A stretch of DNA of 64,000 nucleotides from Lytechinus variegatus (lineage: Eukaryota > Echinodermata > Echinoidea > Temnopleuroida > Toxopneustidae), in the NCBI RefSeq assembly GCF_018143015.1, contig NC_054743.1, positions 40,256,922-40,320,921 on the forward strand, written 5' to 3'. The position numbers were made by a program, and so were the translations under genes. Below are positions 1 through 11,377 of this stretch, in pieces. The notes below the pieces were generated by a model. The model was not told the DNA's origin and made no database searches. It was given only the letters and a program-made list of their open reading frames with translations. Numbering within the stretch: the stretch's first letter is position 1; each line of letters begins with the position of its first letter.

Positions 1-3000
1 CCTAGGAATTCGATTGTGGTGCAACCGAAGTGGCACTTGGTTGGCCTTGCTGTGAGATTAGCGTCACGAAGTGCTGCAAGTACTCTCCTGACATCATCGA
101 CATGTTCATTCCACGTAGAACTGTAGATCAGGATATCGTCTATGTAGTTGACGACGTGTGGTATCCCGTGAAGTAGAATTCTCATCATCCTCGTGAAGAG
201 AGCTGGGGCATTAACCATGCCAAACGGGAGGACTCTGAATTGATACTGGCCATCCGCAGTTACAAAGGAAGTTTTCTCTCTGTCTTTAGCCTGAACAGGT
301 ATTTGCCAATATCCTTTGCACAAATCAATCTTTGAGAAGAACTTTGCCCCTCCTACATCTGCAAGTATCTCCTCCATGTTTGGTATTGGCTCATTGTCCA
401 CCACGGTTACGGCGTTTAACTTCCGATAGTCTACACAAAAACGATTCTTACCGTCCTTCTTCTGTACAATGACGACGGGTGACGCAAATGGGGACGTAGA
501 CTTCTCGATGATTCCCATCTTCAACATCAGATCGACCTCTTTCTTGATTGTGTCTCGGAGCGCTTGTGGGACTTGGTAAGGTCTTGAACGTACATATGAT
601 TGAGTGCTCAGGTTCACGCTGTGACTGATGATGTCCGTCTGACCAGGTACATCTGTCATAACATCTGCGAATTCTTGAATAAGCTTCTCCATTTTCGTTC
701 GCTGTACTTCACCAATTCCTTCACCAAAACTCACATCCCCAACTCCTTCAATTTGCTCCATTGACGGGAAGGAAAGCCCTAATACACCATCACCGTACTC
801 GTTATCGTCGTCATCAACAATGACTTGAATTGCATTACCTATTTCCAGAGGTACCTCACCTCCATCATGATGTGCATCTTCCTCAACGTCGTGGTCATTG
901 TTATCGATATTGTCGTCATCCCCCTTGGCATCATGGTGAACATCCTCAACGTTATCGATATTCTCCTCGAGGTCGTCGACTTGCTCGTCCCGCAATCTCT
1001 CTACATACAGCTTCATGAGGTTAGCGTGGAATGTCTTCCTCTTCTTGCCGATCTGCAGCACATAGTTGTGGCGAGCAGCCTTGCTTACTACGTCAAACGG
1101 ACCCTTCCACTGCATCAAGAGCTTGTTCGAACTAGTAGGGAGAAGTAACAGCACTCGATCGCCGCACTCAAATCTCCGCTCTCTAGCCTTCACATCGAAA
1201 TGCTTCTTGTATTTCCTCGACGACTTCTCAAGCTCAGCCTTTGCCACTTTACAAGTCATCTCCAGTCTGTCCTGTAAGTCAAGAACATATTGGTAAGTAG
1301 ATTTCACATCCTCTTCCGCTATTTCTTCGGACCATAATTCCTTCAAGATCGTTATAGGACCCCTAACTGCCCTTCCATACATTAGCTCGAAGGGTGAATA
1401 CCCTAAACTCTCATGAGGGACTTCGCGGTATGCAAATAAGAGGGCTGGTAAATACCTGTCCCAATCCTTCGGACATTCCTGGCACATTCTCCTAAGCATT
1501 TGCTTCAATGTACCGTTGAACCTTTCACAGGCACCATTTGCCATAGGGTGATATGGGGTTGTGTGAAACTGCTTAACCCCAAGTAAGCGTGACACTTCCC
1601 TCATTACTCCTGACACAAACTGGGTGCCATTATCAGAAAGAATTTCGTTTGGAATTCCTAACCTAGAAAAGACTTCCATTAGAGCCTCAGCTACCCTCTC
1701 TGCCTCAATACTCGGCAGGGCTACAGCTTCAGGATATCGCGTAGCTAGATCAACAATCGTTAGGATGTATCGATTACCTCGATCTGTTATAGGTTGAAGG
1801 GGACCTACCAAATCTACTGCTATTCTCCTGAAACATGTATCAATAAGGGGTGGCATAACTAAAGGTACTTTACCGACCTTTCCTTTAGGAGTAGTGCGTT
1901 GACAAGGGTCACATGACGCACAGTACCGTCTGACGTCCGATTGTAATCCCGGCCAGTAGAACTGGGACATTATCCGTTCAGTAGTCTTCTTCGCCTTGAG
2001 ATGTCCTGCCAGCGCCGAGTCGTGAGCAAGCCGCATAACCTGGTTTCTGTAAGGCTTCGGAACTACCAACTGGGTGTACACCTGTCTGTTGACCTGTGGG
2101 AATGACTGATATTCACGAAGAAGGAGACCATTTTTATAGAAATAACGCACTTTACTGCCTTTCCCAACAGTTTTAGCCTCACCTCCGTCGGCAGCAATTT
2201 TCCGAAGTTTCTCCAGAGACTTGTCTTCTTGCTGGGAGGTGATTATGTCCTTTCTAGTAGCTGTGATCTCAGGCTCTCCTGCAGATCCAATTGGCCTCCA
2301 TGGCTCCTTCTCACATTGCCTCATTCCACGCGTCTTTACTCCTGCTCCCTGAATGGCTACATCTGGTTCCGTCGTCTCTGCGCTGATATCAGTGGACGAC
2401 TCGTTAGCATCCTCGGGTGGAACATAGCGTTGACCATTATCATTGACTTCTAACTTCTCGCCCGCCTCCAGAGTCAGTTCCTCAGTGTGATCCTGTAGTT
2501 TCTTTGCTCCTGGAATATTACCAATTATAACATCATAGAGTGGGTTATTCATGCAAAGGGCATTCACCTTACCTGTAAATACAGGACTTTTTACCTCCAC
2601 TGTTGCAATTGGCACATATCTTACCGTTCTATCTATGAGCAGGCATAACTGTTTCTCACCAGTAAAGTTTTCCTCATCTACTAACCCAGAACGGACAATC
2701 ACAATACTACTTCCAGAATCCCGCAGTACACTTGCTGGCTTACCATCCAGCATGCCTTTATATACTGACATATCAGTACCTACCGTGCATCCAGCACTAA
2801 TAACCGGAAGTTTATGCCCACACTGTAGGGTTACAGCCTGCGATTGATCACTAAAACCCATACTATGATAACCACATTCCTTAATGTCAGAACCCGGACA
2901 AGATCCAGCAATACAAGCACCAACAATTTGCTTGCGCGCCCCTGACTGAAATGAGACTGGTTGCTTACCCTTGATATCTCGCTTGCGATCCGGACACTTG

Positions 3001-4007
3001 TTCGCTAGATGTCCCTGCTTTCCACAGGCATAACAAGGGCCTTTAGTGTTTTGACTCTTTTCATGTCGTTCATTTCCATTGAAACTTTTACGCGCCTTCT
3101 CACCACTCTGCGCGTTCCTACTGGAACCACGTGATGTAGTTCCATGCGCTGCACTATATTTCTCTGCAATATCAATCAATTCCGATAAACTTTTAGGGCT
3201 ACGCTCCCTAATGAAAACTGCAGTTGAGCGATCACAACTTTCAAGAACTTGATCCATAACCAATAGTTCAAGTAATGTATCATAAGATGCATCTCTCCCG
3301 CTTAACTCTACCCAGCGCTTCGCGTAATTGCTTAATCTAGCAGCGTATTGCTTAAATGTTTCAGAACTGCCACGTTTCGCATCCCGAAATCGTTGGCGAA
3401 ATCCCTCGCTTGTTAAGGCAAAATGCTGCAGCAGCGTAGATTTCAAAGCTCTATAATTGCTTGCGTCTTCAGTGGGCATCCGAGTATAGACTTCTAAAGC
3501 CTGACCTGTCAGCAGATTACCTAATGCGCATGCCCAATATTCCATCGGCCATTTCTGCAAATTTGCATGACGCTCGAACCTTAGAATATAAGCATCTAAC
3601 TCATCAGAGTCTGCTCTGAACACTGGCATGCTCGGCACGTTCCCTGGAAGACCCTTGGTTACATTCTGTTTTTCTCTTAATTGAGCTAATTCTATTTCAT
3701 GTTCTTTCCTTTTCACGTTCTTGTCTTTCCCTCATCCGTTCCTCACGCTCAGCATTTTGTTGCTGACGTTTTTCTTCCTTTAGTTGATTTTCTTTGGACT
3801 CTACATAATCTAATAATTCTTTACCTTCAAGGCCACATTTCTGACCCAACTTCATAAATGCCTCAATTTCCATATTTGCGAGAGGTCAATAACAGATATA
3901 AACAATTGATAGATTAGCCAGTGATAAACTCAGTAAACCTACAAACGCCAAACTAGAATAAAGTCAAAGCCTGTCTGTTCGATTCTCTATCCTACAAAAA
4001 TCACCTT

Positions 4008-4025
4008 CTCCCGGACAAGCCCCCA
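4008..4025 (-). other. Primer binding site, tRNA-Pro type
   Basis: The 18 bases read on the minus strand as TGGGGGCTTGTCCGGGAG, one base downstream of the LTR end. This is very close to the proline-tRNA primer site familiar from many retroelements (known from memory of the family). It fixes the orientation of the element and the LTR boundary. Confidence 0.75.
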
Positions 4026-4026
4026 T

Positions 4027-5375
4027 TGTCACGGCCCTGTTAAGGAACCAGTAAATAAGAGAAGGAGATCTTAGGACAAGAGATCAAATAATAGACTTTT
4101 AAGACTTTGAATTTATTTTAAGTACATTTAATTCAATTACAAACCAGTTCTTTGATGTCACATATCAGTGAAATTCCATTATCAATGAATTAACTATATC
4201 AAATTAAACAATGAATTTCTTTTTGGCGAAATTGATCTGAAATGAAATCTAAATAAATCACCCAAACACTCACTCAATCAAGCACATTCATACAAGGGGA
4301 AAACCTGAAAAAGTTCAAGGATGGGCCCGATGTCCATGTGGCATGCCAAAACACAAAAGTCCAACGATATTGATATCACGCATGTGCGATGTCCGGATCC
4401 ACCGACGCGACGACTCCTCGACGATTCCGTAGCGTCCCACCGGAGACAGCGCCCTCTGACGTCTACGTTGCATGTATCGGGGAATGTTCGACTGTCCTTC
4501 TGACGTCATACTATCAGCAGTTTTAAACCACAAGTAAAACTCTGTTTGAAAGAATAATTCAAATTTTCATCTAGAAATCTCATTTGAAATCCGTTTTGAT
4601 TTACCGAATGTCCTCTAAGCACAACCACCCGCATTCATACACATACACACCAATCCTATCTCTGATTATAAAAAAAAAAAGGAAAATGTTGATAACAGGA
4701 ATGCAATAAAATTCAATTATTCCTTTGGTCATAATGGATCCTTTTTCACACTATAACATTTCCAAAAAAGCTATTTAACCATAAACGAGACTTTCTATCA
4801 TGCTTGTATAAAACGTATTAATAGATGAATGATTCACAACCTCTAAATACACATTATTTTCTGATACGCAATAAATAAAGAGTTCAATGAACGCTTACCA
4901 CCGCACGTGAGTTTTCCAAGCAAAAAGAAATGTATTCGAACTGAAGTGTAGGTTTAGTTGTGTCATCTTCGACAACAGAAATTAGCAAACACTGGCTTCA
5001 AACAAGAAAACATAAACCATCTTAGCTTTCCTTAAGCTTGCTGGTAAGAACTGAAACAGAACATGTTTGAATAAACACAAGAAACGTAATGACGGGTTCC
5101 TAACCAAACGCACGTAGCCTTGCCCGATCTAACGTGACGGGTGTGGCTCGTGACCTTTACCCCAAACTAATTTGCGTAATTTATGTTACCACGGGCAAGC
5201 GGTCATAAAGAATAGAGTTCTACAACAGTGATCACCTATTACAGCAGATCGCTCGCTGCAAAGTACTCGCTTTCACAGCTTTACTTAATCAAATCCTTGA
5301 AAATTATTCTAGCTCCTTAAGCTAAATTAGGAATATAAATCACAAAATGTTAATTTTGAATATCCACTTGTGACA
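4027..5375 (-). repeat. Probable 5' LTR of the Gmr1-like element
   Basis: The inner edge begins TGTCAC in plus orientation one base from the primer site. The outer edge is proposed at 5375, where GTGACA makes a perfect six-base inverted terminus with the inner edge, giving a 1349 bp LTR. A minus-strand AATAAA-type signal lies near 4115-4122. The inner edge is well supported. The outer edge is inferred from the terminal hexamer alone, because the second LTR is outside the window. Confidence 0.55.
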
Positions 5376-5842
5376 CAATGTTTGTTGAATAGGATTACAA
5401 GCGAATAACAAAAGATTATATAATATATCCAAACACTTACAGATCTAAGTAGGCAGAGCACTCCCAATTAGTAAATGCTGAGTGCTGACTACTGAGTCTA
5501 CCTCAACTCTATAACAAAAAGCATGTATATCTTTTCAAGAATATATTACCCAAAATAAAACATTAATTTTCTTTCATGCAGAATATGCAATTTAGTTATT
5601 GCTTCGCGCTCGCATTATTCTTTTTTAAAGTGATATAACATTTATTCATGAACACATCATTATAAAACCATTATTCAATTGCCTCTTCTTTATGTGCCTA
5701 TGAAATAAGATAATTTAACATGCATTTAAGACACTTATTATTGCCTGGGGGAGGGAGGGGCCGCCAATTTTCCGAAAAGTACACAGGGGCGCCAAAATCA
5801 GGTCGAATTTGGCCCCCCTACGAAATCCTGGACCCGCGCCTG
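5376..5842. other. AT-rich stretch and decayed repeat end, no gene seen
   Basis: No coding signal. About 5590-5620 has the GCTTCGCGCTCGCATTATT word shared with the degenerate arrays at 8.2-9.0, 24.6-25.3 and 32.3 kb. About 5740-5840 is G-rich and ends in a 'gacccgcgcctgg' phrase typical of the ends of the G-rich DNA elements elsewhere in the window. Confidence 0.4.
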
Positions 5843-6155
5843 GTAATCTGTATATACAGATTAGCAGAAATATCGTAATCTGTATATACAGATTATAATC
5901 TGTATATACAGATTAGCAGAAATACCGTAATCTGTATAAACAGATTAGCAGAAATACCGTAATCTGTATATACAGATTAGCAGAAATACCGTAATCTGTA
6001 TACAGATTATAATCTGTATATACAGATTAGCAGAAATACCGTAATCTGTATACAGATTATAATCTATATATACAGATTAGCAGAAATACCGTAATCTGTA
6101 TATACAGATTAGCAGAAATACCGTAATCTTTATATACAGATTAGTAGAAATAGTG
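5843..6155. repeat. Palindromic minisatellite, about 32 bp unit
   Basis: About ten tandem units, each built from the 18-base perfect palindrome AATCTGTATATACAGATT followed by an 'agcagaaataccgt' linker. Some units are shortened to a palindrome without linker or lack one TA step. Copies are very similar, so the array is recent or homogenised. Confidence 0.9.
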
Positions 6156-6261
6156 TTTTTTTTCTTCGTGGCACTTCGTAGGTTTGACCCCCAGGCTTAT
6201 CCGGGGTAAAATATTATTGTGTGCTGATTCCAAAAAAGTTACTCTCTATTTCATGGGCCTA

Positions 6262-7605
6262 CACTGTAAAAAAATAGTTGAAATTACTCAATAAAATTGT
6301 TTTGTTTTCATTTCTTTTCAAGTATGATGAGTTTGGCAGTTTTAAGTAAACTTTACTTATTTTCTTTGCATCCATTTCACTCAAGAAAATGAAGTTACAA
6401 TTACTTAATTCAATTTAGTAAAACAATCACTAAAATGTTGTTTGAAGGTTTGCATGGTGGCATGTACAATTGCTGATGTGGTTTACGGTGCACCATGTGG
6501 AGTGTTATAGAAGCAGTGGATAGAAGAAGAGAAGGAAGTGGATAGGCGAGAAAATGTAGATTTGAGAATAGAGTATTCTTTCTTGAGAATAGTCCTGAAA
6601 AGGACTGTAAACCAGAAGGAATGTTGAGTGAGAACAGCTTGAGTAGTAGAGCTGATGAGGAGATGCTGGCTTGCGTCGGCGAGTAGAGATGATGAGTAGT
6701 AGAGAGACTCGACGTTTCGGACAGGTTGACTGTCCGTCTTCAGGAGTCAGCTCTACTACTCAAGCTGTTCTCACTCAACATTCCTTCTGGTTTACAGTCC
6801 TTTTCAGGACTATTCTCAAGAAAGAATACTCTATTCTCAAATCTCCATTTTCTCGCCTATCCACTTCCTTCTCTTCTTCTATCCACTGCTTCTATAACAC
6901 TCCACATGGTGCACCGTAAACCACATCAGCAATCACTAAAATGTTTGAAAAAATCAAATGGGGAGTAGACATTCGTTATTCGAAAGTCCGCTCCCCCATC
7001 GTCCGACTTTTATCTTAGTGGCATCATTTTCATCTTAGACATCTTTAATCCAAATATTAGACTTTGTGCATTTTCACTTACCTGTTACATGTATACTTAC
7101 ATTGATATTTATAGGCGATTGTTTCATTCTCACAAATAAAACAGTGAGAACAATATAATCATTTTCCGAAAACCTAAAAATACATCTGATATTTTCTGCT
7201 AAATGACTATTTAATGTTGCCCTTTCTTTGGTTTAACAAAAGAATAAAATAGTTAGCACACCTCCGAAAACAATACAAATAGATATGACAGTTATTAAAA
7301 AACGAAACATTTACTTGCTCTAACATGTCTAATGAATATTCATGCATTATTTAAATAAGGCGTTAATTGAAAAATATAGGTACATTCTACAAGAATTTTA
7401 AAGTAATAATCATCTTTGCCGAATTGAGTAAGATTTACTCAATCAAAGCAAGCCAGCAATACGTGAATTTTCTTAAATGTATATTGAACCCAAATAAATC
7501 AAGTAAATTAAAAGACAAGTTAAAACTACTTAAAAAATGAAAAATAATATAAATTTCATTTATATTCATTAAGTATTAACTACTGATTCATAATTTTTTG
7601 CAGTG
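6262..7605. mobile_element. Non-autonomous DNA transposon, TA target duplication
   Basis: The left end CACTGTAAAAAAATAG and the right end, read inward, CACTGCAAAAAATTATG are inverted. Both are flanked by TA (6260-6261 and 7606-7607). The 1344 bp interior is AT-rich with no transposase frame. A foldback block (6469-6933) sits inside it. The termini resemble those of the larger element at 25762-29934, which also has TA flanks, so the two may share a transposase source. Superfamily not assigned. Confidence 0.7.
6469..6933. repeat. Foldback block: 187 bp near-perfect inverted arms, 91 bp loop
   Basis: Arms 6469-6655 and 6747-6933 are inverted copies with few differences (for example 'aaaatgtagattt' against 'aaatctccatttt'). 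The loop 6656-6746 carries a short hairpin whose minus strand contains CTGAAGA and GAAAC blocks around a stem. The phrase 'caatcactaaaatgtt' occurs both left (about 6424) and right (about 6931) of the block, suggesting an insertion that duplicated or recombined its flank. Confidence 0.85.
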
Positions 7606-8229
7606 TACTGCTCTTATCAATTGTCTTCACGCCATTTTGGCCAATTTTTGACCGAATTGATTTTGCCGACCATTCATCTTTGGAAAATGCTCCTTAACTG
7701 AGAGAATGCTTCGGGAGAATAATACTTTTGTAACCACATCCAGTCTGTCCTTATATAAATAAAAGGCATCCAGATTCCAGTTTAAGTGGTTTCAATTGCC
7801 AAATCACAATGTGCATTTTGATCATGGGGAGAAAGTTTAATGTTCATGTCTCTCACTCTTTTCTTTTTTGGGGGGAGGGGGGGGGGGGTAAACAGGCGAG
7901 AAAGAGGAATGGGACGCGGGGAGAAACATGTGAGGGCGGAAGAAAGATCTTCTTTTTAATAATATGGTTCGACAGTGAATTTCATTTCACTAGTTTCAAG
8001 GAGTTAAAGTATTTGTTTTTGTGTCAATATGGTTCAATAGAGATCTCTCTATTACTGTTTTAAGAAATAATTATGATCTACCCTCCCACAACTTAGGATA
8101 TTGGGTGCGCCCTGTTTATTTTATATCATTTGGAATACTAGTATAATTCATTTTGTTAGTATTCTTTATTCCGTTTTTTAGGTAAAAAAGTGTAGAAGAA
8201 ATAAAAATGAGACTATTTTAGGTCAGCAT
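7606..8229. other. Intergenic, no feature recognised
   Basis: AT-rich with a long G run near 7871-7888. Short open frames here have no recognisable motif and are judged to be chance. Confidence 0.4.
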
Positions 8230-8980
8230 TTGATAATTTCAACTTGCGCTTATGCTCTCTTGCCCCCCCCCCCCGAAAACTTCCCTGTATAGGGAAAAAG
8301 TGCCACTTGTGAAACATAATACATTTTAGGTTCGAATCACGCTCTTATCAATTATTGTTTAGTACCTACGGTAATAATCCTGTTCATGGTTACAAAAATG
8401 TTTAGAATGTCCAGTTTTCAGGTTGGAATTATAACCCACGTTCTACACTCGGCATTAATAATTATTCAGGTTCTTATTCTGTTCCCGTTTACTAAAAGAA
8501 AATGCTTAGAATGTCCAGTTTTCAGGTTGGAATAACACAAATTTGTTAGCTCGCGCTTTGCGCTCGCATTGTTTGAATGCAGTCCTTAAAACAGCTTCCT
8601 TTTAGGACAGTATATTAAAAATTCCAGCTCGCGCTCCGCGTTAATTCTATATAGTTAGATACAAATCTTTTTTCAAGATTACAAAAACAGCTCAGAATGT
8701 TTAATTTTCATTCTTTGTATTACACAAAATATCCAGAAGTATGAGCTCGTGATTTACGCTGGCAACATCTCGCAAGGATCCCCTTTTAACAGTGATTAGC
8801 GCCATAATAGACCAAAAATCAAGTTTTATAACTTAAGAATTGATTTTTTTAAACCGCTTACTCGCTACGCTTTCTTGCGGAAATGTAAAGCCTAAATAAA
8901 AAATCTTATCAAATAGAAATCACTTAAAGGCTTTGCTCAACTTAATTTCTACAATACACACGACTACTTCACGCAGTTGG
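8230..8980. repeat. Degenerate tandem repeat, about 110 bp unit with GCGCTCCGCGCTCG-like cores
   Basis: A phrase 'agaatgtccagttttcaggttgg' (here split as agaatgtcca and gttttcaggttgg) occurs at about 8405 and 8508. GC-rich cores (agctcgcgctttgcgctcgc, agctcgcgctccgcg, agctcgtgatttacgctgg) recur near 8550, 8625 and 8741. The same design recurs at 24650-25286 and 32313-32475, so this is a dispersed satellite-like family. Confidence 0.6.
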
Positions 8981-10599
8981 TAATCTCATTTTGAAATGCC
9001 CTTTTTGGCTTTGACCCCCCCCCCCATTAAAAATACTTTCTGCCGCCCCTGTCCCAGGGATTTGAGAATGTTCAGTTCAATTCAATTCTAATAGCTTTTT
9101 AAGTCTTTGATGGATTCCCTAAGACCCTCACCAATAGTTTTAATTATTTTCTGCTTTTTTTACAATAAACTATAAGTGTTTATCAGGGTGAATTTCCACT
9201 TTAATGAACAATACTTGGGATCCAAAATGTGCTTCAAATTTTAATATAAGAGGGATTTGACGTGAGAAAGCCGTGCATGAAAATCAGAAATACCAACTCA
9301 AGTGTTTTCAATTTGGTGCAGAAGATCAACAGTATGATTTTGAAATGTTACCCTTTCCATAAGTTCAACATTATAATTCTAATTTTCTTATCAGAACACT
9401 TCTTGTTTAATCAACTGTACATGGGGGATTTTTGGATTTTTTTGCATTAGGGCTTAAGACTGGCCATTTAAACTCACTTTACCGCTTTATACCTCTGCCA
9501 TTTTTACGTCTGCGATTTTTACCTCTGCCATTTTTATACCGAGCTTGGGTTTCGACGCCTTGGAGGCTTGAGCCTTGACTACAACACTGATATCATGCAT
9601 ACGCAATCGAAGACTTTTTTTTGCTTGTAAATTTTTTCCTGGCAAATAAAGGACCTCCAATTATTGAAAAAAACTTTTTTTTTGAGGTCTTGTCAAATTT
9701 TACCTGGAAAAAAAGGACATCAAATTATTGAAAAACCCCTCTCCCCCTGCTGCTTCCATCAGCGCCTATGAAAAATCCAGATGAGTGTCCCAAATTGCTG
9801 TGAGGGCGATGACCTCATTTATTAAGACAATGGTGAAAATCTCTTCCCAAAGGTAGGGGGACCAGGGGCAGGAAAATTGGACAGGCAATTAAAAAAAAAA
9901 GTCGGGTCATCTCGTCCAAAATATGTTTTATTTCTTTTTTGAATGATGTATTTCTATATCATAAAACACCCATAATAGTAGGTGCATCGACATTTGATAT
10001 TATCTCCCCCCCCCCGATATATCTTGATTATTTCGGCCCATGACCATAGATCTGTAGTACACAAATCAGCTGTTTTAACCCTATCTAGGCGGGGCCTCGG
10101 AGCCCCCCCCCCCCCCTCAACGAATCGCGCGATATTTTCGCCGCACGAAATTTTTTGACCGCGCCGCTCGCCGACTTTTTATTTTCAAGTCTTGCGCAAC
10201 TTTTGAGACCAATTTTGCATCACCCGGGTACGTAGTTCCGAAATTACGCAACATTATGTGCATGTCAGACTAAAAAATTTGCTCAAAAACGTGATTTCGT
10301 GTACAAAGTCAATGCAAATTTTCATAATATTCACAGTACCTCCTTATGTAAAACTAAAATAAAAAATATAAATATATTTTTCATAATTATGCAGATACTT
10401 TTGCAGGAACAACTGAATTGCAAATGAAATGGTATAAATGATAAAAGTACTGTGAATTTTATTAATAGTCTTGTTTCAATTCCATGCTAAAATACAATAT
10501 CCAACACATGCAACTTTAGAAGAAAATATAACCCAAGCACTTACAAAAATAATTTTACGAAAATGATACTAATATGTTACCTTGTCATAAATAGTTTGA
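8981..10599. other. Repeat debris, no gene seen
   Basis: C-rich ends of DNA elements near 9015-9055, 10005 and 10100. Between about 9605 and 9740 a unit with a T run, a 'caaattttacctgg'-type phrase and 'ggac(c/a)tc(c)aattattgaaaaa' is present twice, ending in 'cagcgcctatg'. The rest is AT-rich. No conserved coding frame was found. Confidence 0.4.
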
Positions 10600-10603
10600 T
10601 TAA

Positions 10604-11373
10604 AGGACAAGTCCACCCCAACAAAAAGTTACCGGTAATATGAATCAAAAGAGAAAAATCAAACAAGCATAACACTGAAAATTTCATCAAAATGGGATGT
10701 AAAATGAGAAAGTTATGACATTTTGAATTTTCGCCTAATTTCGCAAATAATTATATGCACATTTGGGTCGGTATGTAACTGATGACATCAATCACTCACT
10801 ATTTTTTTGTATGTTATTATATGAAATATTCTAATTTTCTCCTCATTGCCCTGTGAAACAAAGTGTTACTTCTCCCTGAACACGTAGAATTACCATTGTT
10901 TAGCATTTTATGGTTCAGTCAAGTTGGTCCTACTGTCAAATCTGTAAAAATTCAAAAATTTTATAATTCAAACAACGAAAAACAAAAGAAATAGTGAGTG
11001 ACGGACATCATCGATTCTCTCAGTTGCATGTGACAAAATTGTTCATCCAGTGGCGTACCTAGGATATTCCAAAGGGGGGGGGGCAAGTTCGTCTGCCAAA
11101 GAAAATTGACAAGCAGAAAAAAAAATAGGTCTTTGAGTTCAAAGGAGCGGGCCTTGTGGCTCGTTAGGCATCAGTTGTGACTAGTCATGGGGGGGGGGTA
11201 GTCTTCTCCCTCTGGTACGCTAATGCATGACTATTTAGTGAAAAATAAGCGAAACTTTAAAATGCCATAATTTTCTTATTTAACATCTGATTTTGAAGAA
11301 TTTTTCAGCATTATGCTCGTCTGAACTTTCCTTATCGATTCAAATAAACATTTTTCTGGGGCGGATTTAACCT
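10604..11373. mobile_element. MITE-like element with about 130 bp inverted arms and TTAA target duplication
   Basis: The left arm begins AGGACAAGTCCACCCCAACA and the right arm, read inward, begins AGGTTAAATCCGCCCCAGAA. Both continue with a shared block (GAAAATTTCATCAAAATGGG against GAAAAATTCTTCAAAATCAG, then a 'gttatgacatttt' phrase). TTAA flanks at 10600-10603 and 11374-11377 point to a piggyBac- or Kolobok-like mobiliser. No transposase is encoded. Confidence 0.75.
11049..11222. mobile_element. Nested G-rich MITE inside the TTAA element
   Basis: Left end CAGTGGCGTACCTAGG; right end, read inward, CATTAGCGTACCAGAGG. The interior has G runs. It interrupts the TTAA element, so it is the younger insertion. 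The ends match imperfectly and its exact boundaries are approximate. Confidence 0.55.
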
Positions 11374-11377
11374 TTAA

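Larger units (their letters stand above)
1..5375 (-). mobile_element. Gmr1-like Ty3/gypsy LTR retroelement (left-truncated by window)
   Basis: Fossil-type LTR element read on the minus strand, from the LTR (4027-5375) through the primer site (4008-4025) into gag and pol, which leave the window at position 1. Parts seen by translation: gag from about 3870 with a CCHC zinc knuckle (CYACGKQGHLANKC) near 2990-3035; aspartic protease with DSGSS near 2711-2725; integrase HHCC region near 1890-2050 and catalytic core with SDNGTQF near 1620-1660; GPY/F-like region (QWKGPF) near 1020-1150; then reverse transcriptase from about 700, with KKDGKNRFCVDYRKLN near 430-465 and YIDD at 134-145. Integrase precedes reverse transcriptase, a copia-like order on a gypsy-like polymerase, the hallmark of Gmr1-like deuterostome elements. 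RNase H and the other LTR lie outside the window. The visible part looks nearly whole, with at most about one or two breaks, suggesting a fairly young copy; LTR divergence cannot be measured here. Confidence 0.9.

Noticed and set aside
5843-6155. CRISPR-like regular repeats
   Set aside because: Units are contiguous with no unique spacers, in eukaryotic DNA; it is a minisatellite.
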